DNA from: JANYBT01 sp038211475
Lineage (GTDB): Bacteria > Acidobacteriota > Terriglobia > Terriglobales > Acidobacteriaceae
Assembly: GCA_038211475.1 (NCBI GenBank)
Contig: JBBQVN010000061.1
Coordinates: 1 to 19,900 of the forward strand
Direction: 5' to 3'
DNA: 19,900 nucleotides
The position numbers were made by a program, and so were the translations under genes. This document shows positions 1 through 6,090 of this stretch, piece by piece; the stretch's first letter is position 1; each line of letters opens with the position of its first letter. Below the pieces are notes generated by a model that was not told the DNA's origin, did no database searches, and saw only the letters and a list, made by a program, of their open reading frames with translations.

Positions 1-102
1 GGACTTTTGGGCTTCAGATGGCGCGGGGGTCGGCGAGTCCGCAGCGAACGCGGTGGCGGCGATCAGAACGATGGGCAATGCAAATGCGATGCGTGGTTTC
101 AT
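1..102 (-). CDS. Exported protein, N-terminus only (runs off left edge)
   Basis: Only the first 34 codons are in the window. They begin MKPRIAFALPIVLIAATAFA and continue with ADSPTPAPSEAQKS. This is a classic Sec signal peptide: basic start, hydrophobic core, and an Ala-Phe-Ala cleavage site before a Pro/Ser-rich mature start. The protein should therefore be periplasmic or outer-membrane. The ATG at 102 is supported by a strong ribosome binding site, AAAGGAG, about 7 bases upstream. The leader is about 100 bases long, back to a TATAAT box at 210-215. A perfect palindrome at 217-236 lies immediately upstream of that box, so the gene is probably repressor-controlled. The mature part is outside the window and its function cannot be named. 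Confidence 0.8.
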   Translation of the reverse strand, partial: MKPRIAFALPIVLIAATAFAADSPTPAPSEAQKS

Positions 103-209
103 GTTGGTTCTCCTTTTTTCTTTCTTGTCTGATATTTCCGAATCCAGGTGCGAAAACCTTTTTGGCGGCAACGCTTCGGGCAAGAGCCAACTGGTAATCG
201 CAAACCTGC

Positions 210-238
210 ATTATACTGTTGTAGTTCACTACAACACT
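210..238 (-). promoter_or_regulatory. Leftward sigma70-like promoter for the left-edge gene
   Basis: On the minus strand a perfect TATAAT lies at 215-210. The hexamer 17 bases upstream (238-233) is a poor match to TTGACA. The palindrome at 217-236 fills the -35 to -10 space, which suits repression by a bound dimer. The box is about 108 bases upstream of the ATG at 102. Confidence 0.45.
217..236. promoter_or_regulatory. Perfect palindromic operator, site 1
   Basis: TGTTGTAGT, then TC, then ACTACAACA: nine-base arms with no mismatch, in a non-coding region between divergent promoter elements. This is the size and symmetry expected for a dimeric repressor such as a GntR, PadR or BlaI type. The half-site order TGTAGT..ACTACA is the reverse of the usual BlaI/CopY arrangement (ACTACA..TGTAGT), so I do not assign a family. 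Confidence 0.6.
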
Positions 239-247
239 GCATATAAT
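219..247 (+). promoter_or_regulatory. Rightward sigma70-like promoter
   Basis: TTGTAG at 219-224, a 17-base spacer, then a perfect TATAAT at 242-247. A start would fall near 254 and read toward the hairpin region and efp. The -35 lies inside operator site 1, so both divergent promoters could be controlled from the same palindrome. Confidence 0.45.
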
Positions 248-282
248 GCAAGCTTTATTTTTTAGATTTGTAAACCATTGAA

Positions 283-306
283 TACAAACGACATTCGTCA
301 TTTGTA
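283..306. promoter_or_regulatory. Imperfect palindromic operator, site 2
   Basis: TACAAACGAC, then ATTC, then GTCATTTGTA: ten-base arms with one mismatch. It shares the TTGTA/TACAA core with site 1. A further TTTGTA lies at 267-272. The repeated core suggests one regulator binding at several places in this non-coding stretch. Confidence 0.4.
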
Positions 307-377
307 GGCATATTAAATCCCTTGCCCGCTGAACGCCGACGGTTTGTTGTGCCCGTTCGGGAAGAGCAAGGAGTGCC

Positions 378-478
378 GTCCCTTGGGGGACTTGGGATTG
401 GAGGCGGACGCTCTGACCCATGACTCACGTCATGGGCTAGAAGAGCGTTCCGACAATACGCGACGGTTTCGCGACCGT
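378..478 (+). ncRNA. Candidate structured RNA or long leader (three hairpins)
   Basis: Three hairpins occur in a row in gene-free DNA. The first is GTCCC-TTGG-GGGAC (378-391). The second is a long compound stem at 405-452: outer arms CGGACGCTCT and AGAGCGTTCCG with one bulged T, around a perfect inner stem CCCATGAC-TCAC-GTCATGGG (417-436). The third has ACGGT/ACCGT arms (463-478). No T-run follows any of them, so they do not look like terminators. They could be a small RNA, a leader of the efp transcript, or DNA-level structure. The strand is a guess from the rightward promoter. A 6S-like RNA crossed my mind, but I cannot show its consensus. Confidence 0.3.
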
Positions 479-561
479 TCTCAACCGCTGCGCCGCGACG
501 CAACTGGTTCGGGGCCGTTCCCCCCGCACACGCCTTTCCGGGAGTGGCCTGCTATCCTAGA

Positions 562-590
562 TTGCACTGAAAGATTTGCACTGGAAAAAT
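562..590 (+). promoter_or_regulatory. Weak candidate promoter for efp
   Basis: TTGCAC at 562-567, a 17-base spacer and AAAAAT at 585-590, about 60 bases before the efp ATG. TTGCACTG is repeated at 576-583, fourteen bases on, which could instead be a paired regulator site. The match is modest. Confidence 0.3.
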
Positions 591-651
591 TTGGCAAACG
601 TGGGTTGGAGATGCGATCTTCGGCGTCCGCAATTGTCTTTCTGAGGAAACC

Positions 652-1227
652 ATGGCTGCATTGATCGACGCTATCAGCGTCAAGCGCAAGATGTTTTTCG
701 AGCATGAAAATACTCCGTTCCACTGTCTGGAAGCGGAGGTCTCCACTCCGACCGCACGCGGCGGCCAGACCCTGGTGCGCCTCAAGATGCGGAACATGAT
801 CACCCGCGCGGTCTTTGATAGGACTTTTAAGGCGAGCGACAAGTTTGCGGAGCCTGACTTGGAGACGGTAGAAGCTTCGTACCTGTATCGCGACGGCGAG
901 GACGCCCACTTCCTGGATCAAGCGACCTTTGAGACTCACACTCTTTCCAGCGAAATGCTCGGCAGCGCTCTGGATTTTCTGGTGGAAGGGGCTTTGGTTC
1001 AGTTGCCCAAATACAAGGGCAATCCAATCGCGGTGGAACTGCCCGTTCAGGTCGAGCTTAAGGTCACCTACACCGAACCGGGAGTGCGCGGCGACACGTC
1101 GAGCGGCAGCGTCACCAAGGCGGCCACACTCGAGACAGGGCTTGAGATCCGCGTTCCCCTATTTATTCAGGAGGGCGAGAAAGTGAAAGTGAACACCGAA
1201 ACGCGGGAGTTTGCGGGGCGCGCCTGA
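652..1227 (+). CDS. efp: Elongation factor P family protein with STPTARG tip loop
   Basis: This 191-residue protein has the normal EF-P length and three-domain layout: an N-terminal KOW-like domain (about 1-65), a central OB domain (about 66-128) and a C-terminal OB domain with the family's VTYTEPGVRGDT and ETGLEIRVPLFIQEGEK signatures. EF-P binds stalled ribosomes between the P and E sites and relieves arrest at polyproline. The ATG has a GAGGAAAC ribosome site. The odd point is the tip loop that reaches the P-site tRNA. Canonical EF-P reads PGKGQ, with a modified Lys. Here residues 31-38 are STPTARGG, with Arg36, which resembles the YeiP/EfpL branch. No modification gene (epmA, epmB, earP) is present. 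The family is certain; canonical EF-P versus an EfpL-like paralogue is open. Confidence 0.93.
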   Translation: MAALIDAISVKRKMFFEHENTPFHCLEAEVSTPTARGGQTLVRLKMRNMITRAVFDRTFKASDKFAEPDLETVEASYLYRDGEDAHFLDQATFETHTLSSEMLGSALDFLVEGALVQLPKYKGNPIAVELPVQVELKVTYTEPGVRGDTSSGSVTKAATLETGLEIRVPLFIQEGEKVKVNTETREFAGRA

Positions 1228-1275
1228 GTGGCTGCAACGATCGGGAATTGTCACGTTTTATTCTGAACGTCGAAA

Positions 1276-1291
1276 GCCCCCCAAGCGGGGC
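1276..1291 (-). terminator. Second (distal) terminator-like hairpin after the DUF481 gene
   Basis: On the minus strand GCCCC and GGGGC arms are followed by TTTCGACGTTCAGAA. It repeats the sequence of the stronger hairpin 52 bases upstream but with a shorter T-run, so it may be a backup terminator. Confidence 0.4.
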
Positions 1292-1323
1292 GGGATGGAT
1301 CGGTCGGGCTTCTTCTGAACGTC

Positions 1324-1357
1324 AAAAAGCCCCGCCCAAGCGGAGCTTGAACGGGGC
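1324..1357 (-). terminator. Intrinsic terminator after the DUF481 gene
   Basis: Read on the minus strand, arms GCCCCG and CGGGGC close a stem with an inner CAAGC/GCTTG pairing, followed directly by TTTTT and GACGTTCAGAA. It lies 70 bases past the stop of the gene ending at 1428 and is oriented to end that transcript. Confidence 0.7.
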
Positions 1358-1427
1358 ACCCCGTTGGGTAGGGATGGATGCGGAAACCCAAGTTCACATC
1401 CATTCGCCCTCATCGAAGCCAGCCAAT

Positions 1428-2480
1428 TTAATGGGTGAAGGCAATGTTGATGCCAGTGGAGAAGAGGAGGTCGTTCTTCTTCGTCCCATTGGGCGGGTTG
1501 GTGACGTAGATATCGCCAAACGAGTTCTGCCATCCCAGCCATTTATTGAGCTTGGTGACGGTGCCGAAGTTGAAGGTCCCGCGATATTCTCCGGTGTGAG
1601 ACAAGTCTGGATAAAAGTAAACGCTCTGCTTCAGGACGGTGCTGGCGTGCAGCTTGTGCATGAACTCTTCGCCCAGAGTGAGGGCTGCCAGGTTGCGCGA
1701 AAACACGGTGTAGTTTTCATGGGTATAGTTGGTGCCGGCCAGCAGGTCGAGCGTGGTGGCGTCGCTCTTGATGGCGTGGAGGCCGAGACCGCCGCCGAAG
1801 ACGGAGCGGAGGTTCAGTCCCTGCAAGTCATCGGACTGGAAGTCCGCATTGGCGAAGGCGAAGACTCGCGGAGCGAGGTCGTGATCGTAGCGCGCGCCGC
1901 CTTGCACCGCGTTGGCGGTGGTAGAGGGGGACGCGGTTTTCACATCGTTGGTCGCGTAAATTGAATTCGCATACAGGCCGAGTTTGTCGTGCAAGGTCTG
2001 GCGAGTGGCGACGAATGCGACATTCAGATTCTTGGTGGCGCTGTTGCCGCGAGTGAGGGCAAAGCCAACGTTCAACCCGCCGTTCCAGCCTTGCAACATG
2101 CCGGGATGCAGCGTCTTCTCGTAGGCGCTCTGCTCGGCATCATTCCGGATGATGGTGACCGTTCCCCTAGGGGCCTCGGCGGTGCCAGCAGCTTTGGTGG
2201 CGACTTCCAGATTGTCGCCCGAGGTGGAGACCGGGCCGACGATGGTCTTGCCGTCTTTCAGCTCGACGTGCAGATCTTTGTCCGACCGTATGCTCTGGAT
2301 GGCGTCAAAATTCAGGGTGACGTCGCCGGCGGCATCGGTATGGAGCAGCAAGGTTTTGCCGTCCGACTTCACGATGGTTCCGGTGAGGCGGTCGCCATTC
2401 TTCAGGGTGATCTGGTCGGCCAGCAGGTTGGTGGAGAGCAGAGCCAACAATGCAAAGGTGAAAACGCTACGAAGACGCAA
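1428..2480 (-). CDS. DUF481 (YdiY-like) outer-membrane beta-barrel protein
   Basis: I choose the TTG at 2480 because GGAGG sits six bases upstream. The product then begins MRLRSVFTFALLALLSTNLLA, a clean Sec signal peptide, and has 350 residues. Right after cleavage comes DQITLKNGDRLTGTIVKSDG, a small beta-rich domain typical of these proteins. From about residue 125 the chain is amphipathic beta-strands with aromatic girdle residues (GWNGGLNVGFALTRGNS, YTHENYTVFSRN, LGWQNSFGDIYVTNPP), as in the DUF481 barrel family. The C-terminus is IAFTH. It should sit in the outer membrane; its substrate or role is not known for most members. A perfect AT-rich palindrome, CAATAAATTTATTG, lies at 2495-2508 just before the ribosome site. 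Two terminator hairpins follow the gene. Confidence 0.85.
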   Translation of the reverse strand: MRLRSVFTFALLALLSTNLLADQITLKNGDRLTGTIVKSDGKTLLLHTDAAGDVTLNFDAIQSIRSDKDLHVELKDGKTIVGPVSTSGDNLEVATKAAGTAEAPRGTVTIIRNDAEQSAYEKTLHPGMLQGWNGGLNVGFALTRGNSATKNLNVAFVATRQTLHDKLGLYANSIYATNDVKTASPSTTANAVQGGARYDHDLAPRVFAFANADFQSDDLQGLNLRSVFGGGLGLHAIKSDATTLDLLAGTNYTHENYTVFSRNLAALTLGEEFMHKLHASTVLKQSVYFYPDLSHTGEYRGTFNFGTVTKLNKWLGWQNSFGDIYVTNPPNGTKKNDLLFSTGINIAFTH

Positions 2481-2703
2481 GAAACACCTCCAGACAATAA
2501 ATTTATTGCTTGGGATTTTACCGGCATAGCGGGTGATCATTGGCCGCGCTGGTCATCACACGGGAATTCTGCACGGGAACTTTGTGCAGACATTTCCCAC
2601 CAGAACCTCTAATTCACGCCGCGGGGATGCCAGGCAACACCAGCGAAAGTGGATGCAAGGCGGCGTCTTCGCTGGCGATGAGTGAAAGGCGCCGCTGGCG
2701 TAG

Positions 2704-2904
2704 CTAGGACTTTACGTCGGTCTTAGGGTCAACGCTGACGGTCTTGGTGTCAGCTGGGGGCGCTTCTTTCATGCTCTCTTTGAGTGAGCGGATGCCCTCG
2801 CCCAAGCCCTTGCCCAGCTCCGGTAACTTTTTGGGGCCGAACACCAATAGCGCGATAAAGAAAATCACCAGCAAATGCATGGGCTGAAACAAGCCGTCAA
2901 ACAT
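2704..2904 (-). CDS. tatA: Twin-arginine translocase subunit TatA/TatE family
   Basis: This 66-residue protein has the TatA plan. A short periplasmic N-terminus (MFDGLFQPMH) precedes one transmembrane helix (about 9-22, LLVIFFIALLVF), then the hallmark FGPKKLPELGKGLGEGIRS hinge and amphipathic helix (about 23-45), and a charged, Pro-containing tail. TatA oligomers form the passage through which TatBC sends folded proteins across the inner membrane. The ATG at 2904 is chosen over an upstream in-frame start at 2937 because GGAGG precedes it at the right distance and the Tat architecture begins there. No tatB or tatC is adjacent. A Tat substrate candidate, the FMN oxidase at 19257, is in the same window. 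The family is clear; TatA versus TatE or TatB is a minor uncertainty. Confidence 0.92.
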   Translation of the reverse strand: MFDGLFQPMHLLVIFFIALLVFGPKKLPELGKGLGEGIRSLKESMKEAPPADTKTVSVDPKTDVKS

Positions 2905-3085
2905 GGAAACCTCCGGTGCCTGCTGCGGAACAGACACAATATTTCAATTGGATTATCTTCCGGACGCAAACCCAGCCCGAGCGTCCTCTAGGGGGACAAC
3001 TAGGTTAACGATAACTGATTTCGCGGCATCCGGCAACCGCACTTCCGTGCCATTCGCAAGCTTCTTGTTTTCAGGCACTTGCGCG

Positions 3086-3579
3086 CTATTCAGGCTTGAA
3101 GCGGACCCAGTTCCGGCCAGCGTACAGACGGGTGGCATTGCCATCCTTGATCATCTGCAAGGGCACGGGACGATGCAGTTCCGAGTCGGTCTTGTAATCC
3201 ACGACATCAGATCAGCCGCGGCGACGTCGAGAATGCGGAACTTGCCCTGGCTGAAGCCAAAACCATACTCGCCCGGAGGCAGACTGTGGCCATCGACGGA
3301 AAGTTTCGTCTCAGTGATGAAGAAGCCCTGATATTTGGCGGCGATATCGGCAGCGTAGCCAGAAGTATCGACCATGCCCGCCAGCACGAGCTTTCCACTC
3401 GCCGTTCGTAACACAGCGGAGTTGCGAACTTGTACAGGCGCGCTCTGGCCCGCAAAAAAATAAGTGGCGGGCACCAACTTCTTAACTTCGTCGGCCCCCA
3501 GAATGCCGGTCGCGGCCTGGGCTACAGCAAGCGTCAAAAATAGAAGGGCCGGTACTGCTCTGCGAAACGCGATGGGCAT
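3086..3579 (-). pseudogene. Small exported protein of unknown function, frameshifted
   Basis: The reading frame starts at ATG 3579 (GGAGA upstream) with a Sec signal peptide, MPIAFRRAVPALLFLTLAVA, ending near Gln-Ala-Ala. It continues as a coherent globular chain, including VDGHSLPPGEYGFGFSQGKF and ILDVAAADLMS, to residue 126. In this frame it then gives an implausible tail, WITRPTRNCIVPCPCR, and stops at 3151. The other frame from 3202 gives VDYKTDSELHRPVPLQMIKD and 18 more residues ending NWVRFKPE before a stop at 3086, which reads as the natural C-terminus. A one-base loss or two-base gain near 3200-3205 explains this. The intact protein would be about 164 residues and periplasmic. I do not recognise a named family. 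Sequencing error and true decay are both possible. Confidence 0.7.
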
Positions 3580-3620
3580 TGTAGGGTTCTCCGTTCGTGA
3601 ACGATTAGAATAGCAGCAAC

Positions 3621-4253
3621 TCAGAGTCCCGCGAACCGCATTTCTCCGAACGAGCTGGGCACGTGAAAATTTGGCTGCTCAGTGTAAGTGGGCTGCCAAG
3701 CCAGATAGTGGCGGGGTTCCTGGGGCCCTTCTACTCGATAAAAGTTAACCCGCCATGCGGCGCCCGGATCAAAGCTCTCGGTCAGGCTACTCATGGGAAT
3801 GGCCAGCTCTGCGGTCCAGATATGCGACGCTTCGTCCAGCCAAACCGAACGCGTTAATCGGCTCTGCAAATCTGCCAGGCCGTCGGGCGAGATGGCGAGG
3901 TCAATCCATTGACCATTGGGGCTGACTTCAAACTCGTGATAATGGCGCGAGCGCGAGGGATCGGGCTGCAAGAAGGCTTCGGCGACATCGCGGTCCCACA
4001 AATGGTCGCGACGGCCGTTGGCATCGGCATCCGGAAACACAAATAACTGGCGATAGCGGCACTCGAATCGCAGATAGAGCGTGGCGGCCGACCACAGGCA
4101 GCGAACGGAGGTCTCTAGATCGGTGGCGGCGTTCTGCCCCTGCCAATCGGTGCAGAAAGAAACAGGCTCAGCTTTGGTCCACTCCGGGCTGGGACGTTCG
4201 GCATCCACCACAATGGGGCTTCGCACGCGGGCTGCGACAATGGTTCCGCTCAT
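3621..4253 (-). CDS. Carbohydrate-binding family 9-like (CBM9-like) stand-alone protein
   Basis: This 210-residue product starts at ATG 4253 (MSGTIVAARVRSPIVVDAER). Longer in-frame starts exist up to 4370, but they would run across the divergent ada start. The fold signatures are those of CBM9-like domains: RFECRYRQLFVFPDADANG, then LWDRDVAEAFLQPDP, then HEFEVSPNGQWIDLAI, the strand-rich TAELAIPMSSL, and the closing NFYRVEGPQEPRHYLAWQ with FHVPSSFGEMRF. Family members bind sugars or sit in outer-surface glycan-degrading proteins. Here the domain is the whole protein, with no signal peptide and no catalytic domain, so its ligand and location are unclear. It is divergent from ada, with about 94 bases between start codons. 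Confidence 0.75.
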   Translation of the reverse strand: MSGTIVAARVRSPIVVDAERPSPEWTKAEPVSFCTDWQGQNAATDLETSVRCLWSAATLYLRFECRYRQLFVFPDADANGRRDHLWDRDVAEAFLQPDPSRSRHYHEFEVSPNGQWIDLAISPDGLADLQSRLTRSVWLDEASHIWTAELAIPMSSLTESFDPGAAWRVNFYRVEGPQEPRHYLAWQPTYTEQPNFHVPSSFGEMRFAGL

Positions 4254-4347
4254 GGTTTCCAAGTCCTGACTGACAGTGTGCAGAAGAATTGCTTTGACCG
4301 CAAGATTCGGATAGCCCACCGCAGCGCGCTCCCCTATCTTGGAAGCC

Positions 4348-5460
4348 ATGGCAAGCAATGCGATACTCAACCAAGACGCCGCGATGACCGCAAAACTTCA
4401 GGTATCAACCAGGGACGACGAACGATGGGATGCGCTGATGGCGCGCGATGCCAGCCGCGACGGCCAATTTGTGTTCGCGGTCTCCTCGACTGGCATTTTT
4501 TGTCGCCCGTCCTGCCCGTCACGGCATCCGCGGCGGAGCAACGTCGCGTTCTATGACGGCGCCGAACAGGCGGAGCAAGCGGGATATCGCGCTTGTTTGC
4601 GCTGCCGACCGAAAGCTGTGGATGGCAATCCGCAAGCAGCATTGGTGCGCGCCGTCTGCCGCTACATTGAGCAGCATTTGGACGACGGAGTCACGTTGGG
4701 AGCGATTGCGCGAGACTTCCGGCGCAGCCCGTTCCATCTGCAAAAGACGTTCAAGGCTGCACTCGGCATTACGCCGCGACAGTACGCGGATTCCCGGCGT
4801 CTGCAATTGTTGAAGCACGGCCTGCGTTCCGGACACAATGTGACCCGCGCCATGAATGATGCGGGGTACAGCTCCAGCAGCCGTCTCTACGAGCGCACCG
4901 CTTCCCAACTCGGCATGACGCCAGACAAGTATCGGAGGGGCGCGATTGCCGCCAGCATTCGCTATACCCTGACCGACTCGCCGCTGGGACGGATGTTGAT
5001 CGCGGCCACGGACAAGGGAATTTGCTCGATCCAATTTGATGACAATGACGAAGACCTGCTAAGGGGCCTGACTCATGAATTTCCATTCGCCACCCGCCGC
5101 CAGGACGATGCGGCGATGAAAGAATGGACGGTTGCCCTGCTGCAACAGATGAACGGCCATTCTCCGGCAAAGTCACTGCCTCTCGACATTCGCGCGACTG
5201 CCTTCCAGCGCCGGGTGTGGAGCTGTTTGCAGAAAATCCCCTACGGCAGCACGCGCTCGTACAAGGAAATTGCGAAGAACTCGGGCAACGCGAAAGCCAG
5301 CCGCGCTGTGGCCCGCGCCTGCGCCACCAATCCGCTGGCCATCGTCATCCCTTGTCATCGCGTGGTGCGCCAGAATGGCGACATGGGGGGATACCGTTGG
5401 GGCGTGGGGCGGAAGCAGGCGCTGCTCGAACTCGAGCAGGCAAGCGTGGTGGCGCCCTAG
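4348..5460 (+). CDS. ada: Ada: bifunctional DNA methyl-phosphotriester / O6-methylguanine methyltransferase and transcription regulator
   Basis: From ATG 4348 the product has 370 residues and all three Ada parts. The N-terminal zinc domain carries four cysteines, Cys52, Cys56, Cys83 and Cys86 (FCRPSC and CLRC). Their spacing equals that of E. coli Ada (38, 42, 69, 72), with Cys52 matching the residue that takes methyl from phosphotriesters. An AraC-type HTH region follows (about 93-195, GAIARDFRRSPFHLQKTFKA). The C-terminal domain has AFQRRVWSCLQKIPYG and the active-site IPCHRVV with Cys336, which takes methyl from O6-methylguanine. Methylation of the N-domain would switch on its own regulon. 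The start is uncertain: TTG 4339 and ATG 4393 are in frame and no strong ribosome site marks any of them. The next gene on this strand is the SET protein 124 bases on. Confidence 0.95.
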   Translation: MASNAILNQDAAMTAKLQVSTRDDERWDALMARDASRDGQFVFAVSSTGIFCRPSCPSRHPRRSNVAFYDGAEQAEQAGYRACLRCRPKAVDGNPQAALVRAVCRYIEQHLDDGVTLGAIARDFRRSPFHLQKTFKAALGITPRQYADSRRLQLLKHGLRSGHNVTRAMNDAGYSSSSRLYERTASQLGMTPDKYRRGAIAASIRYTLTDSPLGRMLIAATDKGICSIQFDDNDEDLLRGLTHEFPFATRRQDDAAMKEWTVALLQQMNGHSPAKSLPLDIRATAFQRRVWSCLQKIPYGSTRSYKEIAKNSGNAKASRAVARACATNPLAIVIPCHRVVRQNGDMGGYRWGVGRKQALLELEQASVVAP

Positions 5461-5516
5461 GCGATCGAAGCGCGAGAAAAACCTTCCCGCCTTGGAGGCA
5501 GATTCTTCCGAGTCGT

Positions 5517-5522
5517 TATACT
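5517..5522 (+). promoter_or_regulatory. Candidate -10 box for the SET-domain gene
   Basis: TATACT lies 62 bases before the SET-domain ATG, in the gap after ada. A TTGGAG at 5492-5497 is 19 bases upstream, a weak -35. Suggestive only. Confidence 0.3.
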
Positions 5523-5584
5523 CAGTAACGCGGTGCGAACTTTGCACTCGCGCGATTTGAACAGGGGAGTCCGCCACGTTTCCA

Positions 5585-6043
5585 ATGAGCGTTATCATCC
5601 GCCAATCCCGAATCCATTCGAATGGCTGCTATACCACCGAGCCCATCAAGAGCGGCGCCCGCATCGTGGAATATGTGGGGCAGCGCATCACCAAAGAGGA
5701 AGCCGACGAATTGTATGACGAAGTGGCGGAGACGTATTTGTTCGGCCTGGATGATGGTAAGCACGTGATTGACGGCTTTGGGGTGGCGGCGTTTTTGAAT
5801 CACTCATGCGCGCCCAACTGCGAGACTGACCAGATTGGCGGCAAGGTTTGGATTTCAGCCCGGCGCGACATCCAACCCGGCGAGGAACTAACCTACGACT
5901 ACAACCTGTATGACGGGGATGATGACGCGCCCTGCTTCTGCGGCGCAAAGCGCTGTCGCGGCAGCATGTACTCGCTCAGCTTCTTGCGCAAACAGGCGAA
6001 GCAGCGTGCCAAAGACAGCAAGCCCGATGCGAAGTCCGCCTAA
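5585..6043 (+). CDS. SET-domain protein with post-SET zinc motif (putative protein lysine methyltransferase)
   Basis: This 152-residue protein is almost entirely a SET domain. Near the N-terminus it has SNGCYTTEPIKSGARIVEYV. The S-adenosylmethionine-binding core is FLNHSCAPNCE (NHSC at 72-75), followed by GEELTYDYN (99-107) with the catalytic-type Tyr. It ends with a post-SET CFCGAKRCRG: Cys117, Cys119 and Cys124 which, with Cys75, form the usual zinc site. A basic tail follows (KQAKQRAKDSKPDAK). In known SET enzymes this arrangement transfers methyl groups to lysine side chains. The bacterial target cannot be inferred. There is no signal peptide, so it is cytoplasmic. It follows ada on the same strand but the 124-base gap suggests its own promoter. 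The downstream neighbour is convergent. Confidence 0.9.
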   Translation: MSVIIRQSRIHSNGCYTTEPIKSGARIVEYVGQRITKEEADELYDEVAETYLFGLDDGKHVIDGFGVAAFLNHSCAPNCETDQIGGKVWISARRDIQPGEELTYDYNLYDGDDDAPCFCGAKRCRGSMYSLSFLRKQAKQRAKDSKPDAKSA

Positions 6044-6090
6044 CTTCTTCGTTCAATGATTCGGGCTAGGTCAAGCAAGCCATTTGCGAG

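Noticed and set aside
1248..1964. A 238-codon plus-strand open frame
   Set aside because: It runs through the terminator hairpins and antisense to the DUF481 gene, which has a signal peptide and ribosome site.
2953..3144. A 63-codon minus-strand frame after the frameshifted exported protein
   Set aside because: It is the continuation of the wrong frame past a stop, overlaps the true C-terminus in the other frame, and lacks a ribosome site.
4254..4347. Possible Ada-box in the ada upstream region
   Set aside because: No AAAGCGCA-like element or well-spaced promoter hexamers; TTGACC at 4294 has no -10 at 16-18 bases.
4348..4361. Identical 14-base start ATGGCAAGCAATGC in ada and trxA (14483-14496)
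   Set aside because: The proteins diverge right after MASNAI and share no other similarity, so I take it as coincidence.
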